From Kordiimonas pumila (GTDB lineage: Bacteria > Pseudomonadota > Alphaproteobacteria > Sphingomonadales > Kordiimonadaceae), in contig NZ_CP061205.1 of assembly GCF_015240255.1 (NCBI RefSeq), positions 2,811,501 to 2,875,500 on the forward strand: a DNA stretch of 64,000 bases, given 5' to 3'. Of this stretch, positions 53,798 to 63,728 are shown piece after piece. The position numbers and the translations under genes are program-made. The notes under the pieces are model-generated. The model saw nothing but the letters and a program-made list of their open reading frames with translations. It searched no databases and had not been told where the DNA came from. Position 1 is the first letter of the stretch; every line of letters begins with the position of its first letter.

Positions 53798-55348
53798 CTA
53801 CTGATTATCTGCCCACCAGCGCGCTACTCCCGATGGGTCATGTTCTACCATTTCTGGATACGCCGCGTATACATCAGTGGGGAATGCGGATTGCTGCGCA
53901 CGCAAGTGCTTATCAAAGAACTCAAGTGTCGCCTCATTAATGGCAGCAATGCCTTTTTCCCTACCAATGCCGCCATATACACTTGCCCTAAACGGTGAGC
54001 GCGCAAGCAAGTGCAAGTCCATCAACCCCAAATGTCTCATGCCCCGTAAATGCATTCTATAAATATCTGCTCTTTGCCCCATTGTCGCATATTTTTCATA
54101 AGCATAATCTGTTGGATTAAAGCTTTTATCCTTGACCTGAAATGAATTAAACGGCTGGTCTGTGAGCACCATCAGTAAGGCGGCATTTATTTCCTGATCA
54201 TAAAGACTGAAGTCAAAGTTTTCACCATCAAGGTTAACCGCTGCAACGCAGGTGTCCTCGATATGGCAAAATGTAGCTGCCATTGTGCCACCAAATGACA
54301 TGCCAACAGCGCCTATTTTTGAAAAATCTGTATGCTCAGAAATGGCAACAATCCGGGCGGGCACTTTATTCTCCCGCAGCGAACTGGTTACAAACAGCAT
54401 GTCATCACGCCATGCTTCAAAACTTTCGTAAAGCCGGTGCTCTTTAACTACTTTCTCTAAGGCAGGAATGGCCGCAACACGCGCACCGTGTGTATCTGAC
54501 CCCATGAAGGCAGTCAGCGCGCCTACCAAGGCATCGTCCTTGGCCCCAGCAGTTTCATCATCTGTCGCCTCAAAATACGGTACCGCCTTCGTTCCATCAG
54601 AGAACAATACTGTAGATGAATCGCCTATATGAGACATACTAGCAACAACATAGCCATGGCTTGCAAGTTGCTCCATAAGTGCCGTATTTTGTGACAGATA
54701 ACTCCAAAATCCATGGCTAAATACGACAAAAGGGAACGGTTTATCAGTTGTTGCTATAGGTGCAGCCTCATAACTGTTTGTTCCAACTGAAGACAAATGC
54801 ATATATATAAACGCTGGCTCACCAAAATTCTTTGCCAGACTAACCCCTTGATAAAGCCCCTGTGCCCGGCTCCAGTAGAGGCTTTTATCCAAACCAGCCA
54901 CAGTTTTTGCTGGGTACCAAATCCTTACTTTTATGCGCCGCGCCGTATCCTTATCTTCCCCTAAAACACCCTTGCGGCTTTCATCAACCAACTCATATTC
55001 CTGCATACCGACGGCATAGCTACCGGTTGGTTCTGGCAAAGAAAAAATTGGGAAAAAATAGAATGGTAAAACAGCACAAAAAGTACAAATCAAACCACCC
55101 CCTAACATTAGGTTCCTTGATAACACTGAAGTGGGTTTATCTTTAACAAAGCTGAAAACCAGCATAAAAACAAACAGTAAACAAGCACCAAGAACCGCCT
55201 GCCAATGCAGGTGATACAGCGATATAGCAGCCCCTATCACAGAAAGTGAAAAAAAACCCCACACAAAAGGCTTTTTGTGCGGCCAGAACAAAAAAGCAAA
55301 TAAAGCTGATAACAACCCTAAAATTATAAGAATATCTGAAAATGGCAT
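53798..55348 (-). CDS. Membrane-anchored alpha/beta hydrolase (PAF acetylhydrolase-like)
   Basis: 516 residues. Three to four N-terminal hydrophobic segments (about 5-105), then a periplasmic or cytoplasmic hydrolase domain resembling platelet-activating-factor acetylhydrolase: VRIWYPAKT near 140, PFPFVVFSHGFWSYLSQ near 207, nucleophile in GAVGMSFGGTMAATF near 345, and a candidate His in MRHLGLMD near 445. The membrane portion is unusual for this family. It ends the run of accessory genes downstream of the smaller hydrolase, 12 bases apart, so they are likely co-transcribed. Confidence 0.8.
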   Translation of the reverse strand: MPFSDILIILGLLSALFAFLFWPHKKPFVWGFFSLSVIGAAISLYHLHWQAVLGACLLFVFMLVFSFVKDKPTSVLSRNLMLGGGLICTFCAVLPFYFFPIFSLPEPTGSYAVGMQEYELVDESRKGVLGEDKDTARRIKVRIWYPAKTVAGLDKSLYWSRAQGLYQGVSLAKNFGEPAFIYMHLSSVGTNSYEAAPIATTDKPFPFVVFSHGFWSYLSQNTALMEQLASHGYVVASMSHIGDSSTVLFSDGTKAVPYFEATDDETAGAKDDALVGALTAFMGSDTHGARVAAIPALEKVVKEHRLYESFEAWRDDMLFVTSSLRENKVPARIVAISEHTDFSKIGAVGMSFGGTMAATFCHIEDTCVAAVNLDGENFDFSLYDQEINAALLMVLTDQPFNSFQVKDKSFNPTDYAYEKYATMGQRADIYRMHLRGMRHLGLMDLHLLARSPFRASVYGGIGREKGIAAINEATLEFFDKHLRAQQSAFPTDVYAAYPEMVEHDPSGVARWWADNQ

Positions 55349-55360
55349 TACTTTACTCCA

Positions 55361-56239
55361 TCATTCACTTTCACCCATGCTACACCGCTTACCATGTTCA
55401 CCAAGAACTGCATTAGCATCAGCACCTGCATCCAAAGCATATTGCACCGCTTCTGTTATTATGTCCGGCTGATCCCACGGCACCATATGGCCACTCTTCT
55501 CTGCAAACAAATGCTTACCGTTGCTATGCTCAACAAGCGCACTGTGTCCTTCCTGCCAACCAGCGACAATTGCACTATCCAAGCCGCTTGAGACCTTACC
55601 TGCCGTTATAACAGCAACAGGAACACCGCAAACAACAGGGTATTGCCGCATTATTTCGTGGGTTCTAACATAACCATGCCCCATACGTAGGTTGCTAAGC
55701 TGCTTTTTATCAGGCTCGGCTACATCGTTGCGTTTCAGCACCCTGCTCTGCAATTCACCAGCGCCAAACGCGTCTATACCTTTAGTGGTAACCACATCCA
55801 CATAAACAAGCCCTTTCACATCACCTGGGTATATGTTGGAATATAGCTGAATCAGATACCCACCGTAAGAATGCCCCACCAGATACAGGTTTTCAGAATA
55901 CCCAAGCGCATAAAGGCCGCCGTGTAAGCGCACCATTTCATTATGCACATCGTAGTCAGTGTCTAAGCCATCACTTTCGCCTTTACCTTCCCTGTCATAG
56001 CTTATGACAGTAGCACCCGTTGCTGCAGCAAGGTCAGGTGCATACGTATCCCATTCTTCGGCACCAAAGCCTGCCCCAGATTCAAGCAGCACAACCTTTT
56101 CATTGCCTTTATAAACCTTGAAATGGAGTTTCCCGCCGAGCACATTTACAAAAACATCATCAGGTTCTGCAGCATGGGTAGATAATGACTCAACCATCAG
56201 GACTACTATAAATAGCCCTATTTTAAAAACCCTGCGCAT
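55361..56239 (-). CDS. Secreted alpha/beta hydrolase
   Basis: 292 residues from ATG 56239 (GGAAGGG upstream). Signal peptide 1-23 (THAAEP). Alpha/beta hydrolase: oxyanion region LLESGAGFGAEEWD near 48-61, SYDREGKGESD near 77, nucleophile in LVGHSYGGYLIQL near 120, and a candidate His in EKSGHMVPWDQP near 245. Substrate unknown. Divergent from the TetR gene at 56471, with an inverted repeat between them. Confidence 0.85.
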   Translation of the reverse strand: MRRVFKIGLFIVVLMVESLSTHAAEPDDVFVNVLGGKLHFKVYKGNEKVVLLESGAGFGAEEWDTYAPDLAAATGATVISYDREGKGESDGLDTDYDVHNEMVRLHGGLYALGYSENLYLVGHSYGGYLIQLYSNIYPGDVKGLVYVDVVTTKGIDAFGAGELQSRVLKRNDVAEPDKKQLSNLRMGHGYVRTHEIMRQYPVVCGVPVAVITAGKVSSGLDSAIVAGWQEGHSALVEHSNGKHLFAEKSGHMVPWDQPDIITEAVQYALDAGADANAVLGEHGKRCSMGESE

Positions 56240-56286
56240 ATTGTGCCCTTCCAGAAATAACCCACCATAACGGATAAGGTTACAGC

Positions 56287-56310
56287 TATGCAAAACTACA
56301 GCTTTGCATA
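56287..56310. promoter_or_regulatory. Inverted repeat in the hydrolase/TetR divergent region
   Basis: TATGCAAA (56287-56294) and TTTGCATA (56303-56310) are exact reverse complements separated by 8 bases. A second, weaker one GGTT(9)AACC follows at 56313-56329. Position and symmetry fit an operator for the adjacent TetR protein. Confidence 0.5.
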
Positions 56311-56470
56311 AAGGTTGATAAACTTAACCATTTTGCGTGCCGCATTAAATTTATGGATTAACACACTGTAAAAGAACATACTTTTCAGATTAAATACTAG
56401 GCCACACAGTATTTCTTTGCTAGATTTTAAAATCGACAATACTCTAGCTTATATGCAGGTAATAAAAGGT

Positions 56471-57058
56471 ATGGGAACCAAGGTGACCGCTAAAAAAAAG
56501 ATCCCAAAACTAGACGAGGAAACATGGGTGCATTCAGCCCTTCGCCTGCTTGCAAAATCTAACATTGAAGGCGTCTCGATTGATGTTCTCGCACGCAATT
56601 TCGGCGTGACCAAAGGCAGTTTTTATCACCATTTCCAAAACCGGGGTGAGCTACTTAAAAAGATGCTGGATATGTGGATGGCCAATACCACATTTGGCAT
56701 CATTACCCGCATCAACACCTCATCACGTGACCCAAAACAGCGCTTGCTCGATTTGCTAGAGCTACCCTCACGAACGGCACCAGAAAAATTGGGCTGGGAA
56801 ACAGAACTAGCGATCCGTAGTTGGGCCAGACGCGATGCCCTTGCCCTTCAAACTATTATTGATGTTGACCGGGTACGATTTGACTATACCAAAAGACTAT
56901 TTCTTGATCTTGAGTTTGCCGAAGAAGAAGCCACAGTGCGAGCTAATATGGCACTCGCTTATCTTTTGGGTGAATCTCTCCTTTCCACCAGTATTCATTC
57001 AACTGATGTCAGAAAAGCAAGCGCAAGAAATCTGTGGCAAAAACTTGTAACTATTTAG
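56471..57058 (+). CDS. TetR-family transcriptional regulator
   Basis: 195 residues from ATG 56471; TTG 56417, ATG 56453 and GTG 56483 are in-frame alternatives and none has a decisive ribosome site. [47 protein letters not shown]. The C-terminal domain is helical with unknown ligand. It divides the hydrolase pair from the aromatic pathway and overlaps the aldolase gene by four bases at their 3' ends. It could control the hydrolases, the pathway, or both. Confidence 0.85.
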   Translation: MGTKVTAKKKIPKLDEETWVHSALRLLAKSNIEGVSIDVLARNFGVTKGSFYHHFQNRGELLKKMLDMWMANTTFGIITRINTSSRDPKQRLLDLLELPSRTAPEKLGWETELAIRSWARRDALALQTIIDVDRVRFDYTKRLFLDLEFAEEEATVRANMALAYLLGESLLSTSIHSTDVRKASARNLWQKLVTI

Positions 57059-58071
57059 GCTTCTTTAGCTTTCAGTAAATCGAGCGCCACATCCACAATC
57101 ATATCCTCTTGCCCGCCCACCATCTTTCTGGCACCTAGTTCGACGAGAATTTCTCTAACATCAAGGCCGTATGTTTGTGCCACCTTTTCTGCATGACGCA
57201 AGAAACTGGAATACACGCCGGCATAACCAAGGCTTAAGGTTTCTCTATCAACTCTTACAGGCCTGTCCTGCAGGGGGCGAACAAGTTCTTCTGCTGCATC
57301 CATTAAGGCAAATAAATCGCAGCCATGCTGCCACCCTAACCGGTCAGCCGCTGCGATAAATACTTCAAGGGGCGCATTACCTGCTCCCGCGCCCATGCCG
57401 GTAAGGCTGGCATCAACACGAACAGCGCCATTCTGTACTGCAACAATCGAATTTGCCACGCCCAGCGAAAGGTTATGATGGGCATGGATGCCGCGTTCTA
57501 TCTCAGGTTTCAAAACTTTATCAAAAGCTTGCAGGCGCGCGGCAATATCATCCATATTCTGTGCGCCGCCGCTATCCACAACATATATTGTTGTTGCACC
57601 GTAACTTTCCATGAGTTTAGCTTGCTGCGCCAAAACATCGGGGGCAGACATATGGCTCATCATTAAAAAACCAATTGTGTCCATTCCCAAGGATCTGGCT
57701 GTTTCTATATGCTGCCGGGCAACATCAGCTTCCGTACAGTGTGTGGCAATACGAACAGATCGCACGCCGAGGCTGTATGCCTGCTTTAGATCATGGATGG
57801 TCCCAATTCCCGGCAACAACAAGGTTGTAAGAACCGCCTTTTCTATAACCTCAGCAGCTGCTTCCAGCCATTCACAATCCGTATGGCTACCAAAACCATA
57901 ATTGAAGCTAGAACCACTAAGGCCGTCGCCGTGAGCCACTTCAATAGCATCTACTCCAGCAGCATCCAGTGCTTTAGCAATCTTTTTAACGTGATCAATG
58001 CTATAGTTATGACGAATTGCATGCATGCCATCACGCAGCGTGACGTCTTGTATATAAAGCTTCTTCTGCAT
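57055..58071 (-). CDS. mhpE: 4-hydroxy-2-oxovalerate aldolase
   Basis: 338 residues, the DmpG/BphI/MhpE type. It cleaves 4-hydroxy-2-oxovalerate to pyruvate and acetaldehyde. Motifs: [15 protein letters not shown] near 10-24 (catalytic Arg/Asp, metal Asp), [19 protein letters not shown] near 44-62, [21 protein letters not shown] near 197-217 with metal His residues, and [15 protein letters not shown] near 224-238. The partner acetaldehyde dehydrogenase is 10 bases upstream in the operon; the two proteins form a channelling complex. Confidence 0.96.
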   Translation of the reverse strand: MQKKLYIQDVTLRDGMHAIRHNYSIDHVKKIAKALDAAGVDAIEVAHGDGLSGSSFNYGFGSHTDCEWLEAAAEVIEKAVLTTLLLPGIGTIHDLKQAYSLGVRSVRIATHCTEADVARQHIETARSLGMDTIGFLMMSHMSAPDVLAQQAKLMESYGATTIYVVDSGGAQNMDDIAARLQAFDKVLKPEIERGIHAHHNLSLGVANSIVAVQNGAVRVDASLTGMGAGAGNAPLEVFIAAADRLGWQHGCDLFALMDAAEELVRPLQDRPVRVDRETLSLGYAGVYSSFLRHAEKVAQTYGLDVREILVELGARKMVGGQEDMIVDVALDLLKAKEA

Positions 58072-58081
58072 TGGATTCCCT

Positions 58082-59017
58082 CTATGCTGCTGCTTTTAGC
58101 ATCAATGTTGCAATCTGTGTCGCGGTGCCCAGTGCTGCAGATGTCATAATATCAAGGTTACCAGCATACGCAGGCAAATAGTGAGCTGCCCCTTCAACCT
58201 CGAGAAAAACTAAGGTTTTTAGGCCTTCAAAAGTACCAAAGCCCGGAATTGTAAGCGGATTATTAGACCTAAAATGTTCAAACTGAACCTTTTGTTTTAG
58301 GCGGTAACCCGGCACATACTCTTGCACCCGCTGCACCATTGCCTCGATAGAGGTTTCAATAACCGTTTCATCAGCACTCTTAGACAGAGTTAACACTGTA
58401 TCCCGCATTAAAAGCGGTGGCTCTGCCGGATTAAGAACAATAATAGCTTTACCCCGATCGGCCCCCCCCACCTGTTCAATCGCCCGTGCTGTTGTTTCCG
58501 TAAACTCATCAATATTTGCTCTGGTGCCAGGTCCCGCTGACTTTGATGCGATAGAGGCAACAATTTCGGCATAATAAACATGGGAAACGCTGCTCACAGC
58601 CGCAACAATTGGAATTGTTGCCTGCCCACCACATGTCACCATATTAACATTTGGCTCTTTTAGGTTCGCTGCCATATTCACAACCGGTACAGTATAAGGC
58701 CCAATTGCAGCGGGTGTTAGATCAATCATTGTTTTCCCGTAATGGCGACAAAGACTATCATGATATTGATGTGCGCCCGCAGATGTGGCATCAAAAACAA
58801 TACCAATCTCTTTAAAAACCGGGTAGGCAACCAAGCCATCAAAACCTGTATCGACAGTATGAACTCCCATACGAGAAGCTCTCGCCAAACCTTCTGATGT
58901 GGCATCAATCCCAACAAGAGCGACGATTTCAAGCGGGCCATCTGATCTCAGTATTTTTATCATCAGGTCAGTACCAATGTTTCCTGAGCCAATGATAGCG
59001 CACTTAATTTTTGCCAC
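58082..59017 (-). CDS. mhpF: Acetaldehyde dehydrogenase (acylating)
   Basis: 311 residues, DmpF/BphJ/MhpF family. It oxidises acetaldehyde to acetyl-CoA with NAD and CoA. Rossmann motif [16 protein letters not shown] at 7-22; catalytic Cys in [14 protein letters not shown] near 131; [18 protein letters not shown] near 162; and [20 protein letters not shown] near 253-272. Works in complex with the aldolase, which is the next gene. 12 bases after the hydratase gene. Confidence 0.96.
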   Translation of the reverse strand: MAKIKCAIIGSGNIGTDLMIKILRSDGPLEIVALVGIDATSEGLARASRMGVHTVDTGFDGLVAYPVFKEIGIVFDATSAGAHQYHDSLCRHYGKTMIDLTPAAIGPYTVPVVNMAANLKEPNVNMVTCGGQATIPIVAAVSSVSHVYYAEIVASIASKSAGPGTRANIDEFTETTARAIEQVGGADRGKAIIVLNPAEPPLLMRDTVLTLSKSADETVIETSIEAMVQRVQEYVPGYRLKQKVQFEHFRSNNPLTIPGFGTFEGLKTLVFLEVEGAAHYLPAYAGNLDIMTSAALGTATQIATLMLKAAA

Positions 59018-59029
59018 GTTCAGTTTTCC

Positions 59030-59803
59030 TTAAACAAGAGTGAAGCCAACAGGCAAGAAACCACTAATACTCGCCAACACGTGATCACCTTTTTTAAGGG
59101 AGTGCATAGGCCCAAGGGCGCCAGACAGAATTATATCCCCAGCTTTCAGGCTTTCACCTCGTGTGGTTAACGCCTCTATCAACCAAAGCACAGCGTTTAA
59201 GGGATGCCCTAAACAGTCTGATCCTTTACCAGTCGATACAGTTTTGCCGTCCACAGACATCGACATTATACAGCCCGCCAAATCAGCATTGGGAAGTTTT
59301 ACTCGGTCATTACCAAGCACATAGAGGCCGCAAGAAGCATTATCCCCAATAGTATCTCCGATAGAAAGCTTCCACCCTTCAATCGCACTATCTACAATTT
59401 CAATTGCAGCACAAGCATGGCTTATAAAGCTTGGCAAATCATCCATAGCCATTTGCTGGTTGATGTCTTTTGCCAGTACAAAAGCGATTTCAGCCTCTGC
59501 TTTCGGCTGCATTAATCGGCTAGCGGGCACATAGCTTCCTGATTCATAGGCCATGTCCTCATAAAGTGTACCAAAATCCGGCACCCCAACCCCAAGCTGA
59601 GTTTGCACGGCTTTCGAGGTGAGACCAATTTTATGACCAGAAATGATGCGACCATCCGCAACATACTGGCTTTTTACAAGCTTTTGAACATTATACCCGT
59701 CTTCCAACGATACGATTTTATGACTTACACTGATTTGAGGAATTGGGCGGCCAGCCCTTCTTGCCTCTAAAACAACAGTTGCCGCAGCTTGTATATTATC
59801 CAT
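59030..59803 (-). CDS. mhpD: 2-keto-4-pentenoate hydratase
   Basis: 257 residues from ATG 59803, overlapping the ligase stop by 8 bases. FAH-superfamily member that adds water to 2-hydroxypenta-2,4-dienoate. Motifs: GHKIGLTSKAVQTQLGV near 57-73, DFGTLYEDM, metal site in MQPKAEAEIAFVLAKDI near 100-116, and GNDRV-x2-PNADLAG. Same order as in other meta-cleavage operons (hydratase, dehydrogenase, aldolase). Confidence 0.95.
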   Translation of the reverse strand: MDNIQAAATVVLEARRAGRPIPQISVSHKIVSLEDGYNVQKLVKSQYVADGRIISGHKIGLTSKAVQTQLGVGVPDFGTLYEDMAYESGSYVPASRLMQPKAEAEIAFVLAKDINQQMAMDDLPSFISHACAAIEIVDSAIEGWKLSIGDTIGDNASCGLYVLGNDRVKLPNADLAGCIMSMSVDGKTVSTGKGSDCLGHPLNAVLWLIEALTTRGESLKAGDIILSGALGPMHSLKKGDHVLASISGFLPVGFTLV

Positions 59804-61322
59804 TTTTAAAAGCCTTTTTAGCAGCCAACATTTTTGCAAGAGAGAGCCTGTCTTGCTTATTTGCTGGTGTTTTCGGAATGGTATCTACTACAAAAATATA
59901 CTTAGGGATTTTATAAGCGGCTAATCTCTCTGCACAAAATGCCCGGACCTTTTCCTCAGAAATATCAGTTTCACAAGTCAAACATGAAACCACTGCCTCA
60001 CCAGTTCTTTCATCTGGAATACCGAGAGTACATGCCTCTTTAATTTCTGGTAGTGCAAGCAGCAAATCATCAATTTCACGGGGATACACCTTATAGCCGG
60101 ATACATTGATCATTTCTTTCGTGCGGCCCGTTAAAAATAAATAACCTTCTGCATTAACGTAGCCTACATCCCCAGTTTCAAGCCAACCATTTGATAATAC
60201 AGCATTAGTTTCCGCTGAATTATTGTAATATGCCACCATGCACTGTTCGCCAGAGACATACACATCCCCAATTTCCCCTGCAGCAAGAACACTGCGTGTA
60301 TCATGATGCCTAATTTCTATTTTGACTCCCGCACCTGCTTTACCCACACTCCCCGGTACATTGCCGTCATCCGGCCCATTTGAGGTAATCGGCGCCATTT
60401 CTGTCATACCGTAGGCTTCCGTAATTGGAACACCGGTTATACTGAGCCACATATGGAGTAAAGCTTCAGAGAAAGGCGCACCGCCACCACCACAAATACG
60501 TAAAGCCTTATAGGCATTTCTATTGAACTGTTCATTTGCAAGTAAGGCTGCATAAACGGCAGGTGGACCACCAGACAGAACTGTGACCTGATGGCTTTTC
60601 ATCGCCGCGATAGAGCTATCTGTCTGAAAAGGGTATCCCATTACGTTTGTGGCTCTGGAATATATTGGGCATAATGCACAAAATAAAAAACCGTACACAT
60701 GAAACATAGGTGATATACTAAGCCATGTTTCTTGCCCTGTATTTGTGGGCCATGCATGCTCCATCCCAATAACCGAGGCCATCACACTTTTAAACGTGTG
60801 CTCAACAGCTTTTGCCTTGCCTGTTGTCCCCCCAGTAAAGAGAAAAAGCGATGTATCAGTCGCCTCTCTAATCTTTGCAGGGTTGAAGCCAAGCTGATAC
60901 TTTCTGTTATTTTGAAAAACCGTCTGCTCTAAAATAACCAAGCGTATAGTGCTCTCAAGGGCGCTAAACTTGTCGACATAGTCAGTGGTTGTTAGGATAA
61001 CATCCGGCATAACCATGTTCATCTGGCTAACCAACGCAGGCGGTGGCTGCAACACATTATGCACAGAAACTTTACAGCCCTCGAACCAGCCCCCAAACAC
61101 AGCGGCCACAAACAAAGCAGAGTTAGGTAAAGCAACAGCTACTTTCATAGCTCCCTCCGCCTGCCAGTGAATTATATCTGAAATAACAATCGCACCCGCC
61201 ACAAAATCACGGTAACTGATCTGCCTATCCCCTTCAACAAAAGCTATTCTAGTACTGTGCGTATCTGCCGCAGCTAATAGCATTTCAACCGGGTTCACAA
61301 ATAAGGGCTTTGCATGTGGCAT
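59796..61322 (-). CDS. AMP-dependent acyl-CoA synthetase/ligase
   Basis: 508 residues of the ANL superfamily. Motifs: P-loop-like LFLFTGGTTGKAKAVEHT near 156-173, TEAYGMTEMAPITS near 293, the adenylate Asp in GWLETGDVGYVNAEGY near 375, the hinge region LTGRTKEMINVSGYKVYPREID near 395 and the catalytic lysine near IPKTPANKQDR (about 490). It activates a carboxylic acid to a CoA thioester. Its place between the nitronate monooxygenase-like gene and hydratase is not usual for a plain meta-cleavage operon. Confidence 0.9.
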   Translation of the reverse strand: MPHAKPLFVNPVEMLLAAADTHSTRIAFVEGDRQISYRDFVAGAIVISDIIHWQAEGAMKVAVALPNSALFVAAVFGGWFEGCKVSVHNVLQPPPALVSQMNMVMPDVILTTTDYVDKFSALESTIRLVILEQTVFQNNRKYQLGFNPAKIREATDTSLFLFTGGTTGKAKAVEHTFKSVMASVIGMEHAWPTNTGQETWLSISPMFHVYGFLFCALCPIYSRATNVMGYPFQTDSSIAAMKSHQVTVLSGGPPAVYAALLANEQFNRNAYKALRICGGGGAPFSEALLHMWLSITGVPITEAYGMTEMAPITSNGPDDGNVPGSVGKAGAGVKIEIRHHDTRSVLAAGEIGDVYVSGEQCMVAYYNNSAETNAVLSNGWLETGDVGYVNAEGYLFLTGRTKEMINVSGYKVYPREIDDLLLALPEIKEACTLGIPDERTGEAVVSCLTCETDISEEKVRAFCAERLAAYKIPKYIFVVDTIPKTPANKQDRLSLAKMLAAKKAFKNG

Positions 61323-61335
61323 GGTATGCTCCTGT

Positions 61336-62340
61336 TTAAAAAGCTTTAATGCGGTTTTGCCGTATATCGAGCATTTGCTTTTCAGCCGTTAACACTGCCT
61401 CATAATCGGAGATAAGTTGCTGAATGATTTCCCTAACTGGCTGCACCTTTGTAACTTGCCCAATAGCCTGACCAGCACTCCAAATGTTTTTCCAGCTTTT
61501 CTGGTCTGCTATTGTGCCAGAGAAATCTATTCTTGCGGCTTGGGTCATGTCTTCCGGTGATAAACCTGCTTTTTCAAGGCTTTCATTCATCCAATTACCG
61601 AGTGCGCCAGTAATTGCTTTTGATTGTGTTAACCCTTCCATCTTGCATCGCACCACCATATCGCGGTAGTCATCCACCACCATGCTTTCAGGTGTCGCGA
61701 TAAAGGTTGACCCCATATAGGCAAAGTCCGCACCTAGTATTTCTACCGCCCGAATGGCACGGGCATTAGCAATCGCCCCAGACAGAATGACCGGCCCATC
61801 AAAGAAAGATCTTACTTCCTCTATAAACGCAAAATGGGAATAACTGCCTGTATGTCCGCCAGCACCACTGCATATAAGGATAAGGCCGTCCGCTCCTGCA
61901 TCAACCGCTTTGCGAGCATATTTAGGGCTGTTCACATCTGCAAAAACCAGCCCGCCATAATCATGCACTGGCGCCACTACTTTCTGTGGCCCGCCTAAAG
62001 CCGTGATAATCATATCTGGCTGATATTCAGCAATTAACGCCAGTTCATCATCCATACGACTATAACTGCTGTGGGTTACCATATTCATCGCCCACGGCGC
62101 TGGCTTCTCCCCTGCCTGCTCTGCAGCCGTAAGCGTGGTTTTTATGGTCTCTAACCAATTCTTCAAATCATTCACCGTGCGCGCATTCGGGGCAGGAAAC
62201 GCTCCCATAATGCCCGCCCGGCAGGCTTCAGTAACCATAAGCGGTGTTGAAACCAAAAACATGGGAGCTACAATAAGTGGAAGCCTCATCCGTGCTTTCA
62301 TCGCGGAAAGCTTTTGCTCAATGTAAGCTGCATCTGTCAT
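61336..62340 (-). CDS. Nitronate monooxygenase-like flavoprotein (NPD family)
   Basis: 334 residues. TIM-barrel FMN enzyme: PLIVAPMFLVSTPLM near 20-34, MITALGGPQKVV near 111, ADVNSPKYARKAVDAGADGLI, the FMN phosphate loop CSGAGGHTGSYSHFAFIEEV near 157-176, and VILSGAIANARAIRAVEILGADFAYMGS near 184. Genuine 2-nitropropane dioxygenases carry extra motifs; many members act as enoyl reductases or quinone reductases. Located between the dihydrodiol dehydrogenase and ligase, so a pathway-specific oxidoreductase is possible. Confidence 0.88.
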   Translation of the reverse strand: MTDAAYIEQKLSAMKARMRLPLIVAPMFLVSTPLMVTEACRAGIMGAFPAPNARTVNDLKNWLETIKTTLTAAEQAGEKPAPWAMNMVTHSSYSRMDDELALIAEYQPDMIITALGGPQKVVAPVHDYGGLVFADVNSPKYARKAVDAGADGLILICSGAGGHTGSYSHFAFIEEVRSFFDGPVILSGAIANARAIRAVEILGADFAYMGSTFIATPESMVVDDYRDMVVRCKMEGLTQSKAITGALGNWMNESLEKAGLSPEDMTQAARIDFSGTIADQKSWKNIWSAGQAIGQVTKVQPVREIIQQLISDYEAVLTAEKQMLDIRQNRIKAF

Positions 62341-62349
62341 TGTGTGTCC

Positions 62350-63168
62350 TTACTCTGCACTATTTTTGGGGCGTCGGCGACCACCGCCGCGCACTACAAG
62401 CCCGCCGTCACTGGGGATAATGGCACCGGTCATAAACCCAGACTGTTCGCGGCAAGCCAAAAGCGTGTAAATAGCCGTGTGGTGGTGCGGTTCAGATAAG
62501 AAACCAAGTGGCACGGTTTTGGCTACCATGTCTGCAAAACCGGGTACTGCATCAAGGCGCTGGGTGTTACCTTCACTGTCCGGCACACCGCCGAGGGGCG
62601 TGTTCGTACCGCCGGGGGCCACAGCATTTACCCGCACATCGGGTGCCAATTCAAAGGCCAATTGTTTTACAAGGCCTACAAGGGCATGCTTCGATGCCAC
62701 ATAAACGGCACCACCCCCGCCCGCATAAAAGCTACTGCTGGAAGCAGAAAATATCAGGCTACCCTTACTAGCCCTCAAGGCGCTTGCTGCCGCATGGGCA
62801 CCGTATAAGTTGCCTTTAACATTGATATCGAAAATATAATTGTAAGTCTTTTCAAGCTCGCTTGCTGGCATATCCTCAAACGGCTTGAAAAAATCATAAA
62901 CACCCGCATTGGCGACAAACACATCCAGTTTGCCAAAGTGATCAAGGGCTGCTTGCACCACACGTTCATTATCGCGGTAATTGGTTACATCCCCTTGCAC
63001 AACAGGTACGCTGTCACCGTATGACCTGCGAAGCGCATCTATACCCTTTTGGCCGCGTTGCAGCACAACCACTTGCGCCCCTTCAGTCAAGTATTTATCA
63101 ACAACCGCAAGGCCAATGCCTGTTCCGCCCCCTGTTACCACCACCACATAATTTTCAAGACACCCCAT
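62350..63168 (-). CDS. hcaB: Aromatic cis-dihydrodiol dehydrogenase (SDR family)
   Basis: 272 residues, short-chain dehydrogenase of the BphB/HcaB/NahB group that oxidises cis-dihydrodiols made by ring-hydroxylating dioxygenases to catechols. Motifs: cofactor GGGTGIG at 12-18, NAG near 87, and the catalytic Ser plus Tyr-x3-Lys in SASSSSFYAGGGGAVYVASKH near 142-162. The C-terminal tail is basic (GGGRRRPKNSAE). Immediately after the dioxygenase beta subunit with 11 bases between. Exact substrate not defined by sequence. Confidence 0.88.
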   Translation of the reverse strand: MGCLENYVVVVTGGGTGIGLAVVDKYLTEGAQVVVLQRGQKGIDALRRSYGDSVPVVQGDVTNYRDNERVVQAALDHFGKLDVFVANAGVYDFFKPFEDMPASELEKTYNYIFDINVKGNLYGAHAAASALRASKGSLIFSASSSSFYAGGGGAVYVASKHALVGLVKQLAFELAPDVRVNAVAPGGTNTPLGGVPDSEGNTQRLDAVPGFADMVAKTVPLGFLSEPHHHTAIYTLLACREQSGFMTGAIIPSDGGLVVRGGGRRRPKNSAE

Positions 63169-63179
63169 GCCTGATCCCC

Positions 63180-63728
63180 TTAAAAAAATGTGTTGATGTT
63201 TTTGGCCAACAACACATTCTGTGCAACCAGAATGGTGCGGCGAGCAATTTTAAGGCTTCCGCTTACTTCACGCAGAATATCTTGCCGGCGCCCAAAGATG
63301 GTTTCGGTGTCTGTTTCGCGGCTGTTGCGGTAATTTACAAAAACCGAATGTACTTCATATTCGTTGGCTTTTTTTGTGTGGAATGCCTCAACATTGCTAA
63401 TCGTGTGAAGGTGCCGCACGCGTGGGTTTTCTGTCCATGCGGTTGGCACACCAAAGCGTTTCACTCGACGGGCAAGATCTTTATGATAATCATCAAAAAA
63501 AGCCATCCGGCTTTCATGAAAAACGCCTTCGCGGTCATCCCGGTAGCGGTTTTCCATAGACGGCATCCAGTAATGAATATCCTCTGTTACCAAAGCAAAC
63601 CAAGCGTCATAGGCTTCGCTGTCCAGAAGCCGGGCTTCTGCATATAAAAATTGCTCAAGGGTATGATGCAAGCTCGGCACAACTTTCTGCCGTGTGGCAT
63701 CCACCGTCGTTATATCAGCGATCATCAT
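63180..63728 (-). CDS. Aromatic ring-hydroxylating dioxygenase, beta subunit
   Basis: 182 residues from ATG 63728 with GGGAGG just upstream. The Ring_hydroxyl_B fold: QFLYAEARLLDSEAYDAWFALVTEDIHYWMPSMENRY near 26-62, PRVRHLHTISNVEA near 101, and a C-terminal ARRTILVAQNVLLAKNINTFF typical of BphA2/HcaF-type subunits. The beta subunit is structural in the alpha3beta3 hexamer. The start overlaps the alpha-subunit stop by 14 bases. Confidence 0.93.
   Translation of the reverse strand: MMIADITTVDATRQKVVPSLHHTLEQFLYAEARLLDSEAYDAWFALVTEDIHYWMPSMENRYRDDREGVFHESRMAFFDDYHKDLARRVKRFGVPTAWTENPRVRHLHTISNVEAFHTKKANEYEVHSVFVNYRNSRETDTETIFGRRQDILREVSGSLKIARRTILVAQNVLLAKNINTFF

Noticed and set aside
55361-55480. 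ALDAGADANAVLGEHG near the end of the secreted hydrolase, resembling an ankyrin repeat
   Set aside because: Only one short segment matches; no second repeat is present, so chance similarity is more likely.
63021-63647. A 208-codon open frame on the plus strand
   Set aside because: Antisense to the dihydrodiol dehydrogenase and dioxygenase beta subunit; no family resemblance and no ribosome site.
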